Assembly: GCA_018340805.1 (NCBI GenBank)
Contig: JACMZG010001914.1
Coordinates: 13,821,270-13,885,269, forward strand
Direction: 5' to 3'
DNA: 64,000 nt
DNA from: Microvelia longipes
Lineage: Eukaryota; Arthropoda; Insecta; Hemiptera; Veliidae
Position 1 is the stretch's first letter. Each line of letters begins with the position of its first letter. Of this stretch, positions 46,100 through 59,300 are shown one piece after another. Position numbers and translations under genes: made by a program. The notes below the pieces were generated by a model. That model was not told the DNA's origin. It worked only from the letters and a program-made list of their open reading frames with translations, and did no database searches.

Positions 46100-47907
46100 A
46101 TGGCCTCCAGCAAATTAGTAACAATTTGTTTACTAGTTACAATAACACTGGTTTCATGTCAGCGTAGAGGCAAACAGCCCACTATATCAGACCACGATGT
46201 TAACAGGGTGCTTAGTGATCCTAACTACGTCAAAACACAAATCGACTGTGTACTCAACAGGGCTAGATGTGACAATACTGGCAATCAACTTAAATGTAAG
46301 TCAGTTTGGAATTTTTACCAGGATACTTGTTTACTGTACAGGGACTGCGGGCATCTTACTTAACACCTTTTGGGATATGCATGGTTTCGGAACAAACCGC
46401 ATCTATTAAATCTATTATGTCACGTTTTTGGTGAAACAGAAGAGTAATGGATTTCCCCAATCTAAGAAGAATCGGGAAGATTGGCGCAAAAGATTATCTT
46501 TTTGAACTTCATTAATCTAACCATGAACTTTGTGGCCCTTTTTCATTTCCACCTTCTTTTCTTCATGAATGAAACAACTTTGGTTCTATATTCCAGTTTT
46601 AGTTGCTTTCATAAAACCATGAAGGCACAAGAAGTATAAAGATGATTGATTGTGAGGGCAGGGTCAATACAAAACCCTATGCACTTGGAGAATCAAGTCA
46701 TCTGTTCAAATACCCTTAAGAAGAGGTAACTCAAGTTAACTCTTTAGAAGAGATGGTTTCTTTTGAGTTACTCTAAGATTTTTGTCAGTAAGTCTTTATT
46801 TGGGTCATCAACTCTGATCAAGGTATAGCCAAAGAATATAATAGGTATAGAATGTCGGAAGGTATATAAAAGCATCAGACAGATGGTAAGGGTGAACTCG
46901 GCGCTGGTCTCTAGCAGGAGCTCTGGAACTAACCTTCTTTACCATAACATTCTTCCCTCTAACTTAAGTTATTATTGTGAATTAATCTCGTTCTTTATAA
47001 CCACAACTATAACGGCATGAGTATCAACTTGAAGATGGTCATGAATATATAAACAAAATATTTGGATAAATTGGTAAAGTGTAACTTGCTAAAAAAACAG
47101 GAGCCCATTCTTGTAGGTGGCATATTGAAACTACCAAAATAAATGCTAGCGCTCCTAACCTTTTCTTGTCAGAAATAATAAATCCCATCTTTCTTTATCC
47201 ATATACCCTTTGGCCATAGCTTTTCCAAATAACATAAATCTCTTTTATACAAGGGCTTTACATACAAACAAGATGTGTGTTGCTGATTCAGAGTACAGGT
47301 CACAAAGTCTAGAGACAGAATTTTCTGAATATTTGGTGTTCATAGGTTTGCGAAAATGACAGTGGTCTGCTATAAAGACAGCTGCGCTGTCCTTAAGATT
47401 TTCTTGTTTAACTTAAGAACACTCTCAGTTAGTTTTTGATTGAGGACCTCTCATCTAGAGTGCCTCAAGCCAGGAATACTGTTCCATCGTTGCAAGTCAT
47501 TCTCTGATTACTCTTGGGTTGCGTCTTTAAAATTCTGATGACTAGCTCTGGTTATATTGGGGTTTCTTTAAACCTTTTCTAGCCAGAGAATTGCATTTCC
47601 AGACCAGATGTAAAATGTGAGTTCCTACATATCCTCTAAAGGTTTTTTAACCATTTAATATATAAATAATGTACATTATACGTAATGTAATATCATGTAT
47701 GATACATTGTACACGTATCAGTAAAATGTACTTACACTATATCTTGTATTTTTAGTTGCTCTGCCAGAAGTAATTGGGAACAATTGCCGTAAATGCAACA
47801 GCAATCAGATGAGAAATGCGAGGAAAATAACAAATTTTGTAGCGGCCCAATATCCACGTGAATATGCTCAAATTCAGAAAAAATATGGACGTGGTCGAAG
47901 AGGTTAA
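46100..47907 (+). CDS. chemosensory protein (OS-D / A10 family), two exons
   Basis: Exon 1 is 46100-46295 and exon 2 is 47756-47907, together encoding 115 residues. Residues 1-20 form a secretion signal (hydrophobic VTICLLVTITLVSC, then QRRGKQ). The mature protein has exactly the family pattern of four cysteines, C-X6-C-X18-C-X2-C: CVLNRARC, then 18 residues spanning the splice, then CRKC. The intron begins one base after a Lys codon (AAA T then GTAAGT), the position conserved in insect CSP genes, and ends TTTTTAG. In this family the cysteines form two small loops in a six-helix fold that carries small hydrophobic ligands in sensory lymph or other tissue. The short basic end, KKYGRGRRG, is somewhat unusual. 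I chose ATG 46100 because the upstream frame starts at GTG, and because TTTTTTATAG directly before it looks like the acceptor of a 5' UTR intron. It has no other gene close by. Confidence 0.95.
47130..47400 (-). pseudogene. LINE RNase H-like remnant in the CSP intron
   Basis: The minus strand reads SAAVFIADHCHFRKPM, then SRLCDLYSESATHILFVCKA, a stop, then KRFMLFGKAMA. The H/C spacing (C..CxxxxETxxHIL..C.AL type) is the zinc-like tail found after the RNase H domain of jockey/R1-type non-LTR elements. One in-frame stop and loss of one Cys show it is dead. Upstream sequence to about 47620 on the minus strand is probably the same element but is too broken to read. Confidence 0.6.
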
Positions 47908-48041
47908 CTCATTGTAAAAAGCACATGCTTTTCATGCTAAATCTAAGCATACATAAGTGCTTCCTCTTAACAATGCTCTAATTTAAACTAAATTAATATT
48001 TCTAATATTAGGTACATGGTGTAGATATTTTATATAGGTAT

Positions 48042-48047
48042 AATAAA
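48042..48047 (+). terminator. likely CSP polyadenylation signal
   Basis: AATAAA 135 bases after the CSP stop codon, the first such hexamer downstream on the plus strand. Confidence 0.6.
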
Positions 48048-48659
48048 GAGCCATCCCTCCAACTAAAGAAACTTACAAACAATGTTAAACTAAGAGTAGT
48101 TAGTACCAGCTATGGTATGAGAGGTAAAGTAATATCAAACCTCGAATTTCCTTGAGTCAAGTAATAGTATAAAATTTTCTTTTTCGCGAATTTCTGAAGG
48201 AAATTCGATTTTGATGGTTATACAAAAATATATAAATGCAAATATATTTGCATTCATTGAAATATATAACTTTAAAAGTCAAATAGAGGTCATTTTGTAC
48301 TTCTTATTTATTTATTTATAAAATTTACAGATCAACTGTCCTCTAACAAAGTAATACAGTTTAGTAGCACAATAATTTAAAAAGAAAGAATAAAAATTTA
48401 GTTAAAAAGGTAACTGAAGAGAATAAAAATTTTGATAGATGTAGAAAATAAAAATAAATCAAGTACAAAGACTGGATTTTATATCTAAATATATTTGTAT
48501 ATTATATAAATAAAGTTTTATTAATTATATATTGAGTAATTTATTCCCTTGAATAGCTCATTATGTCCATGTTAATAGCTAATTTTGAGCAAGTTAATAG
48601 GTCATTATGTGCATGCAAGTTTAGCTCAACTGAACATCTTGTAATAATGATAGTAATTA

Positions 48660-48890
48660 GGGAGAGGTGAGATCACCTAGCAAGGCCCTTTTGCTAACTC
48701 CCTTAGATAGATTGTGTTCTACCCTATGAGTCCTAGTGCAGGCATTTTCCGAACGTTCCTTTCGAAGAACGGCATGTGAAAGGATTTCCTTCCCTTGCAT
48801 GGAAATCCTAGAGGCCTTGACTGGGATCGACCCTGGACTGTCTGGGAGGCAGCATTAAACCATTGTGACCCCTAAGAACTTATTCTTGGA
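48660..48890 (-). mobile_element. tRNA-derived SINE candidate
   Basis: The minus strand has CACAATGGTTTAATGCTGCC, then CAGGGTCGATCCCAG, which resembles a B box, then a body rich in CATGCAAGGGAAGG and GTTCTTCGAAAGGAACG. The GC content is far above the flanks. No intact cloverleaf. Confidence 0.5.
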
Positions 48891-48899
48891 CCACTTTCC

Positions 48900-51381
48900 C
48901 ACTTCCTCGCACACAAATTACAATAAGACTCAAACATCTAACAATAAGTTTTCATCTATTTTTAATCTTAATTAAAATTTAATTCATTCATATTATTTCT
49001 GTGATTTATCTAATATTTGGAGATGGGTTTGAATTTTGTTTATTTATTTTTTGGAGTGTGAAGGGATTTGCTTGGTTTAAGGATAATTTCAAGTTTTTTG
49101 GTATAAGCATTTTATTTTACATTATACATTTATATTGGAGGATTCTCAATAGATGATATTTTTGTTGGTAATAGGTTAATATTGTAGGAGAGTTTGCATG
49201 AGGGTCAAACAGGGTTTCCTAGGCAGTCTGTAGACTGAATAGTGATAAATCAACCTGGGATTTGCCTGTTAAATTGAGGGAAACCATAGAAAACCTAAGT
49301 TAGGTTAATCAGACACACGGGTCCAGGGTGTGGTGAAAAACAAACAAAAACTTAAATTAACAACAAAACAATTTAATTCATCAGTTACATCATTTGACTA
49401 GATAGCACAATAATTGTGTATCTTTATTTATATCATCAACATAAATTCTATACATCATTTCTAAACAGATTAGTAAACTTGTGTATTATTAAAACACGAT
49501 AATTGCAGCATTGAACTCTTGATTCTTCTATATTAATTACAAATTGTTTTTCTTTTCTCATTTATACTGTAGGTATAAAGGAAAAATATTTTGTTTGCAC
49601 TAGTTTTAACTCAGAAAAAAGTTTAATTAATATCTTCATAAATCCATCTACACGGAATTTTCAAGAATAAAATTTAATTTTAACAAATAAAATTACATAT
49701 GGAGTTTGTGTAATATATATTTGTTAAATAAGTAAATTCTAAAACAATGCCTTAACTTCAATTAGTTTCTGAACTTTCAAACGGGATAAAAAGGTTATAA
49801 AGATATATTGAACCTCTGATCCACAATTTATTGTAATTTAAATAGTATTCATCCATTTAAACAAAATAATGCTTGCATAAGAACAACAGCATTTAATGTC
49901 AAAATGCTCCTCTACTTATTCAATTAAACAATTTATATATTTTTTTTTAAATTTAACCCAAAGAAAATGAAGAGTGGCAAAGTCATTTGATGGTATGGCG
50001 GTATGGTCAATAAAATGTCACTCCTTAAATTATTTAAATTTAATACGAGGTAGCAAGTGGAAGTTTTGGTTTCTATCAAGACTTCAACTTTTATATTTTT
50101 CAAAATTTGAATTAGATAAAACAAGAGAATGATCTAACATAATGAATTGTATAATTCGTAATTATATTTCAAATTAATTGATTGTATATTTTGAAATTAT
50201 GAATTATATAATGTTTTTAATATTATTATTAAAAAAATAAAATAAATAAGAGCTAAAAAATCAAACAAGAACAGCCAATGTTAAATTTAAAATGACAATT
50301 TTGCTTAAAGACAGTGCAAATAAAGTCTTTTGATTTAGAATTTTTCATAGAAATTATTAATAAAAAAATAATTTAAAAATTTATTAATTGTATTTTTTTA
50401 ATTATTCATTTTATTGTGTCTGCGTACCTAGGCACTCTCAAAGAATATCAATTAAAACCTGGACTGCTACAAAAGAAAAAAAAATATTCAAAAAAGATTG
50501 ATATCGATACATTGCCCATTAGCTAGCTCTTTGAAAAGAGGGTGAAAAATGAAACAGGCAATTTTTTCATAAAAGATTTAAAATGAAAATGTTTGTGAAA
50601 ATCCCTCTTTTATTGACAGCATAGTTCTCTGAAAGGCATGGTTTGCTAAAAAGACTACTTCAGTAAATTTATAACAAAATAAAAAAATGTTTGCAAAATG
50701 GCAAATCTACAAAAAAAAAAAATAAATTAAACAAGGAAATCACTAAATTTTAATATTCAACTAACATTAAAAGATGAAGGTAAACGATACACCAACTTTA
50801 AAAATATTATCACTTATATGAATTCCCAAAAGCCTGGATCTGATAATAGACAAATATTCCCTACATTGTCTCTGTTAAAAGTGTGTCATCTATTCGTAAA
50901 ACCAAACACATATTGTTCGAATTATATTATTTTCTAACACAAAGGAAGGATGACAAATGAAGAATAAAAAAATAGTTTGAAAATAGACAAATAACAAACT
51001 TTCGTATAAATTGGACAGCTGGCTTTTGGCAGAAATACGTTTTAAGTGCATTAAATAGTTAGTCCATTCAAAATTTGAATTCTGACTTCCAATACTAATA
51101 GACTATGACTATTCCTAAAGGATCAATGCAGAACTCTTATAGGTCCAAATATTAATATTGCTGACTTTATTTTAACTTAAACTCACTTAAAGTCACTTCT
51201 ACACAACAAAATAATCAAATTTATTTTTTGCTTAACCTGTTGGGTTATCATAATTTTTCTCCTATCCTAGATGCCACCCTTCTGACAAAAAAATTTTCTT
51301 ATTTAAACTATTGAAAACAAGAAAGGAGAATTAAGGTGAAGAAGAAGCCTTTCCGCAAAATTATATTTCTTAAATAGCAAA
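48900..51381. other. AT-rich, no gene recognised
   Basis: TTTCTCATTTATACTGTAGGTATAAAGG at about 49555 is an isolated head of the dispersed repeat. Otherwise I find only short, unsupported open frames. Confidence 0.4.
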
Positions 51382-51557
51382 GCGCATTCAACCTAACAAG
51401 AGGCCATCTAGCCGTTGAATAAAGAAGAGGTTGATAAATCAGTCTAACAGATCAGATATATAAGAATGACTTTAATATCTGATCTGTAACTCATCTATCA
51501 CCCTCTTCTTTTTTCACGGCTAGCACTAATGATGGCCTCTTGTTAGGTTGAAAGCGC
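51382..51557. mobile_element. foldback MITE with AACAAGAGGCC ends
   Basis: GCGCATTCAACCTAACAAGA and GGCCATC at the left are matched by GATGGCC and TCTTGTTAGGTTGAAAGCGC at the right; the interior (GTCTAACAGATCAGATAT / ATATCTGATCTG) also pairs, so nearly the whole 176 bp folds on itself. Relatives of the AACAAGAGGCC end occur at 30392 and 43374. Confidence 0.8.
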
Positions 51558-51900
51558 TTTCCTATTAAAGAAATATATATTTATTTCCTAGAGCAAATAT
51601 ATATATAAAAAAATTATGGAGAGTTAAATATACAATTTAAACCTTTTCAACACTTATGGCTTAGAGTAACTTATGGGGAGAAAATATTAAGCTAAAACAA
51701 TTCAAATACCACAGTAAATGTACCTAAAACATTTAAAAATTAAGAAATTAACTAAATTATACGTTAAAAATAAGTTCACTATGTGTTCATCTATATAAAC
51801 TCAAGTATGTGAGCAAAGTTTACCTTCATAAAAATTAAAGTAATGCAACTTAAACAATAATAATAATTAAAAAGTTTCTTTTTTGTGACCTTATAAAAAA

Positions 51901-52125
51901 AAATAAAAACAGATTAATTACACAAAAGTCCTAAATTTTTAATATATAATAATTAACTAAGATTTCAACTAAAAATTAGTCATCATCAGAGTTTAACAAT
52001 ATAAATTATAAAATAAAAAAACAACTTTTCAAACTGCTTCTGACTAATTTTTAGTCGAAAGCTTAGATAATTATTGTGTATTAAAAAATATATAGGACTT
52101 TTGTGTAATTAATCTGTTTTTATTT
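51901..52125. mobile_element. palindromic MITE, 225 bp
   Basis: AAATAAAAACAGATTAATTA and CACAAAAGTCC on the left pair with GGACTTTTGTG and TAATTAATCTGTTTTTATTT on the right, and the inner CTAAAAATTAGTCA pairs with TGACTAATTTTTAG. AT-rich and without coding potential. Confidence 0.75.
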
Positions 52126-53365
52126 AATAATAATAATAAAAAGTAAAATAATAAAAACAACAGCATCGATTGTAATTTAGTTCAATCAAATTTTACATAT
52201 AATAAAACTGATTGAATATATTTATTCTTATACCTTAATCAATATAAAATTAAGAGTTAGTTTTGGTACAACATAATTCCCTACTCGTTATGTTAATAAT
52301 TAATATTTTACTACCGGTTTCGTATCGTTCTTTTCCAAATGTACAACTTTATTATAACATGTCTTTATATGGTGATTTAATTTTGTTCATTTTTGGGCTT
52401 AATATAAATTTAAAAAATAAAATAAATAACCAAACTATAGAAAACTGTGATATTTATAAGAGTAAAATATAATTTCAAAGATTAAGTCCCTTTTACATGT
52501 CAATTAATCATAGATTCCACTGCTTTTTAATTATCTTTGGGAATTTCTAAGTTGTTCTTCGGTAACTTAAAGCCACATTTGAGCAAAATAATAATAACAA
52601 CAAAAAATGGTTAAAAATCTTGGTACAAATTTTAAAATATTTAAGATCAATATTTGTTGTTGTAAGACCAAGATATTCACTTAAAACCTTGTCTGAAATG
52701 TTTTTAAGGAAAGAATAATTCATTAACAAGTTTAAAAGTACAAAAACATATCATAGTACAATTAATGTCCATAAAACATAACGACATCAGTTTTAAGTTT
52801 ATTTTGTTGCAGCCTTTGACTTAAACTAAAGGAACCAACAAACAAGAAACAAACTTAGAAATATTAAAACTAAAATCATCTCACATCTGAATAAATTTTT
52901 GGGTCACTGAAACTAATAATAATCATTTATTGGTAGAACTGATTTAAATTTTATGATCCTCTTTTAAAGAATGCATGTTTTTTTATTAAGTTCATTTTTT
53001 TCAAAAATGAACAAATAAATATCGTTAGTTAGTGGTATCATTAATATTTTGATACATTTGATTGTTATAAAATTCTTAAACATTAAATAAGCAGCCAAAA
53101 AATAATAATTTATGTTAGATTAAACATTAGCAGTAAGGACATATAACTTTATAAAAATGTATACTAAAATTATTAGTACAAATGATGAGTAGCAGGTATA
53201 TAAAGTAGAATTTAAATACATTGAAGCTATTTGTTATAGTGTTTTTGTAAGGATATTCAACAATGAAGGCAAACGAAAATCCAAAAATGAACAAATATAA
53301 ATCAATTTCTTACATCACTGTTTCATTCAAGATAATAACCTTGCAGTAAGGTTTGAAGAAACAAT

Positions 53366-56300
53366 CTAATCAACACCCTTAAGATAAGCATCATCAAACA
53401 TTTCTAATTCCTTGGTTAGATAGTTGGCTTTGTTACGTAAAACCTTAGCGGATGTAGCGGCCTCTTCAAGGCAGCGTAGTTCACCATCAAGGTGCTTTAA
53501 ATCTTCACCCATTTCAGTCGTAGCTTCGTCTACAAGTTGACAAAGACGGGCGAATGTGCTAGATAGCTCTCTGCAGGTAAAAAAGAAAATAAAACATTTT
53601 TTATTAGAAAAATGGATCAAATTAAATCAATACCTTTATATGCTAAAAGGCAGGAAAATTAAAAATGAATTTATGAAGTAATAAAATTACCCCCTCTCCC
53701 CAAGGTTATAGAAATTACCAATAGAGTTGAAGAGGAGGCAGGTAATTTACAATTATAGTCCTAACAGGGGTTAGGACTATATGCCACAGGGGTGTGGAAA
53801 ATATGCCACACGTCAATAATCACCTCAAAATAGAAATTTAAACTTTTTTCGGGGGTATATTTTATTTTTGGAATATAAAACTACTAAAATATGTTTCAAA
53901 AAGACAAAAATAATTTAATAAACATAAATACAGCCAAGCCATTATTTTTTTCAGTTTGAAACAAACTTACTGTTGTACTTGATGACTGCAGTTAGCAGAG
54001 GTCAGATCAACTATTAATTTTAACTTCTTGGTAGCATGTTGAACATATTGTTTCTTGAAACATTTCTCTTTAGCTTTGTTGGTCCACGTGAGCCACTCAT
54101 AAAGGTAAAGACAGCCGTAGACTGTACCAGCAACCACTATCACTCTCCATCCTACTGTCTTCAGCATCTATATCAAATGAACAGAGAATATAATATTATT
54201 GTTGAAGGATGATTATGATATAAATATTACTATAGTATAGCACACGGTTATAACCAGTTGACAGCGTAAAAAATTAGTATAGAGGAACCAATGAGGTTGA
54301 CATAATATGAAATTATGCTCTCTCGCATTATTTTCCAATGTGTCAACTGATTATAGGTTTTCTCCAAAGGCAAAGCCAAAGAAAGAAATTACTAAAATGT
54401 TGGCTCAGTTGAAAGGGATAACACGAGAGCTTCAATCTTGCATCGCTGTAGAATATTAATTTTTATCTACAACTAGTCCTCTAATATTAAAAAAAATAAT
54501 CTACTTTTCCATATATTATAAAAATAATATAATTTGATTATTCAATGGAAGCTGTGACTTTAGGGAAATAAGTTTTAAAATATTTTATGATAATAACTAA
54601 ATAAATAAACAAATAACAACTTAATTTTTGTAAATACTAACAATAAGTACAGTGGCAAAAAGTAAAAAAGTACAAGGACCTATAAAATATTTATAAAGTA
54701 ATTTGTTCAGGCAGCGGTAGACTTTACAAAGTTCGGTCTGAACCGCCGACCTGTAAGGTGAGATGGTTGGAATTTAGAGGACTGTATTTAAGGAAAATGA
54801 GAGGGTGTTAGAAATCTTATGCTAAATAGTCAATAAAAAACATGAAAATACTTCAAAGATAGATGTTCTAATTGATAATAAACATCATACAAATAATTAT
54901 ATGAAAACTACAAAAAAACAAAAGGATAAATGCTTCAAAAAATTGTTAAATAGATACAAAAGACAAAAAATGTATGTATGCCCTTACTATAGATATTACG
55001 GTAATATAGATAAATAAATAGATAGATAACAAGAAAGATAACTGATAATGAAATATCTTGGATAGATCAGCGATAGGGAGCTGGACCCCATAGGTAGTCC
55101 TAGCATGATAAAAAGTAGAAAGATTATATAATATAATTTAACATTTCTAACGCGAAGACTTAACGATATAACCTGATGTATGATAAGCTGAGGTATAAGG
55201 ATGGATGAGCTGTGATGAGGTTAATATGTACCGTGCAGGGTACCCGGCTGGATATGATGGTTGGATGAAGGCCTCCCATGGGGCTAGGCCTCCATCTGTA
55301 GAAACTCGCATGTAGGAAGAGAAGAAAGATAAAATGTCCAAATGGACAAGATGAAAATACAGGTTTGACTCACAATACATGAGGACCCATGATCGAAGAC
55401 ACGTGAATCGCTGTGTCGGCATTTACGTGTACTGGATCGATCCAACCCGTCTAGGTGTCGAAATACTTACCTAGACGGGTCAGGACGGCACTTAGATAAC
55501 TTAATTTACACCATATAAAGATAAATAGATAAAATCATGTAAAAACTAGATATTATTTCACTACATGATCCAACAGGTGGAAGGGTACAGCCGAGAACAG
55601 AGAAAAAAGTGTTGAACTAAAGGTTGTAACAAAAAATATGATAAAAGGTCTAAATAAAGATTTGCAAAGCCTGGGGGCTGGGGCGTAAAGGTATCAGTTA
55701 AAGCGGTTGATTGATAACACACTAAGTTTAAAATGGCGCTAAAATACAAATTTAGTAAAAAAGATAAAAGTGTTTACTTTGCGTAAACATACTGCCCACC
55801 TAGATATGCGTGGCATATCTAAAGTACATTGAGGTAAAGCTAAGATGAGTGATGATTAGAACTCTGGAAGGTGAAGTTCATAAAATAAAGATACTAGATT
55901 TTATTAAGCGATTAAATTTAGATAAAGAAAATATACAATAAAGAATATGATAAGAGGTAAGATAAAGGTAGGTTTTAAGATAAGCAAGGTAAAAAAAGGT
56001 AATTAGGTACTAAGTTAAATTAAACTTACCTACTACTAATTCAAAGTATTTTAGAATATAAAACAAAAAATAAGTAGGGCATACAAGAAATATTTTGATA
56101 TAAAAGATTAATTAACAGGTATTACAAGCTGCACATGATTTAAAATTGATTAGATTGAAGTTAAAGTTAAAAATTATTAATAAAAATTATGAAGGTAAAA
56201 AAAAGATACAAACGAGTATGCTACACCAGCAATACTAGGGTAAAATCAAAAAATCATTCTGGGTAAGATATAAAATAAATGAGAGGTAATTTTAATCATG

Positions 56301-59300
56301 TGCAAGCGTTTTTCATGATCAAAAAATAATATTAAGGTTACTACTATACAGTAAATATAGGAAAATAACTTATTTGCAACTTGAAAACATGATATTACAA
56401 AGAGAGTAAAATGGTTCATGAAATAAAGATTCAACTGTCAGTACATACCTGCTATGCAAGGTTAGCATAACTTAGAAAGGGCAGGTACCAGTGAATGCAA
56501 AAAAAAAGGGTTTATAACTAACAATATCTTAGGTAGATCCTAAAATTGAAAACCTATGAAATGATACATCAAAGGTGAGATTAATAAAATAAGTGATTAA
56601 GTTTTACATGAAGGCAAGTTGCAAATAACAAAAACTTGAACAAAAGAAATATAAAATATCACATGATTCTGATATGATTTAAAAATTTAAACAATAAGGT
56701 AAACTTTTCTTCAATAAACATGGTTTTATATTATAAAGAAAGTTAAATTTTTAAACTTACTTAATGCAGACTTAACTTACTTATTTTAAAGAATACTTAA
56801 TGCAAAGATTAATAAGATGAACAAAATTAAAAAATAAAGATCTTTTATGATTTTAGTGACCTTTTAGGTGATGAAAGAAAATTTAAGTTGAAAATAATAA
56901 TTGATACAAGATATGCAAAAAAAATACTTAAATCATTTAGTAGATGATTTTTTAAAGGTATGAGAAGGTATTAAATTAAAATGGTATTAGCTTGATTCAT
57001 TAAAATAATTAAAGATACGCAATGTAACTAATAAGTACAACTGAATTTAAATAAAGTACCACAGATAAATATTAAAAAATAATGTGACAATGATTTTAAA
57101 GATGTTGATGATTGATACTAGATGATTCCCTTTAAAATGAGACGGGGTTATGTTTAAGGACCATAAAATCTTTTAGATCAACTAAATGAATTTAAGTTTA
57201 AATCACTACATACATAAAATTAAATTATAATTAGATCAAAAAAAATTAAGGTATAATGATTCATAAGGTCATAGGTGTCTTAGTTAAAATGATAAAGTAT
57301 AATAAGGCTGAGATTTGTTAAATGAGAGTAGTTAAAAAACTCTACCACATATTAAAAAAAAAGGTACAAAAAATAAGATCAAATGTGGCTATATTCGATG
57401 AAATAAAGATAAGATGAAAAATCTCCTGTAACCTTATGTAAGATTAGTTGCATAAAACAATAGTTGATTTAAATTAATGTTCATGATTGACAACTAAGAA
57501 AATAAATGAAAATATCATCTAATACAGATTCCAGTGCTTAGAGAGTTATAAATAATCAAATAAATTGATTTAAGGACTAACAAAATAAACTGAGTAGGTA
57601 AAATAATCTGGTCTACAATATTCAAATTTTAAATAAGGATTACCAAAATACTACAAAATAATAACTTAAATAAAAACTAAAATTTTATAATGTTTGATTT
57701 AAGTAGAAAATAAAACAAAAAAAATATAGTTCCAGCACTGGATATGATGATGCAGAATGGTAAGACAAGGTAATATCAAAATTAAATATTAATGAAAATT
57801 AGGGTAAATAGTTTAAACATAAGATTTTAAGAAAGATATCTCTTAAACTATAAGTTAACATTAAGCATAAAAATACTAATAGAAATAAATGCATTTTGAT
57901 GAACAATTGAAAGATGATTAGAAAGATCACAAGATAGATCAATTAAAATTAAGGTATAAAACCAACTGGAGTAGATCATGTACGATACAACCCACTACAC
58001 ACAACTATTAAATGTGGCAAGTCAGGTCCAAGACAGAAAATTAGCCTGCACACAAGGTAAGAGAGAGGTACATGTAAGATGTAAAAAAAATATTTAATTG
58101 TGATCTAACTAATTTACAGAGTAAATTAAAATGTTTTAATTATGCGACACTTACAATCAGCAACATAATTTACTTAATTGGATCAGATCGATTAAAGGAT
58201 AAAATTTACAAAAGATACAAATTAATAAGAAAGAGATTACATTTGATAACCACAAGGTGAAATTCTTATAATAACTTGGTATACAAAATTATACATTACA
58301 TGTGAACTCACAGGTTCTAGTAAAAAATAATTAAACAAGTTAAAGGTTATAAATAAATAAAGGCAGCCCTCATTCGACTTAACGATAAGATTGATAGTAG
58401 ATTAAGTAAAATAGATATGATTACAACTTCAAAATGAAGAGTAAAGAAAAAATATGTATTAATAAACCAACATCTGAGCATCAAAGAGGTTGGTTGACCC
58501 AACAAGGCCAAAACAAGTGAGGTAAAAAAAAATGATTAAATACAAGGTTTAAAATTGTAAGATTAATAAGTAAAATGAGTGCTGACCTGGCATAGATACA
58601 GTAATTCAGAATAATTCTGAAATAAATTTATTGGTAAGATTTTACAATGTTAATAGATATTAGATTAGAAAGGCACATAGTGCATAGCTTCGTTGATTAG
58701 ACATTAACAGTCTTGGGTCATAAAAGAAACATATTAATTTAATATAATTATAAATAAAGATTTGTGAAAATAAGAAAATTATAAGATTAACTCAGATCTA
58801 GATGTAAGATGATGAGGGATAATATAGTTTTGATTAGATATTGACTAGATACATTGAGTTTAATGAATTACAATAAAATTATATTCATATCACACTTAAG
58901 AATAAAATATTAATAAAGGTATGCTCTAGTCTGATAAACATAGTTTATGTAAGGTACTTAATCAACATAAATATACTATATAATTAATAATTATTATAGA
59001 TCACAAAATGATTTATGTGTTTTTAAATCACAAGTAGGTTCCTAGACCCTGGTATAAAATAAAATAATTTTAAAAGTCACCTTTGTGACAAATGGTCTAC
59101 ATAAATGTAAGAAGGTAAAGATAACATACATACAAGATGTATAATGCGGTAAAAACCATTATTGATAAATCGTGTAAACTTAAAGACAATATTATTACAC
59201 AGATCATAAGTAGTTATCTGCAGTTAAGGAATAAGATTAAATAAATTAGATACAGTTAATTAGATCAGATATTAGGTTAAATGTTTTCAAGAAACATTGT

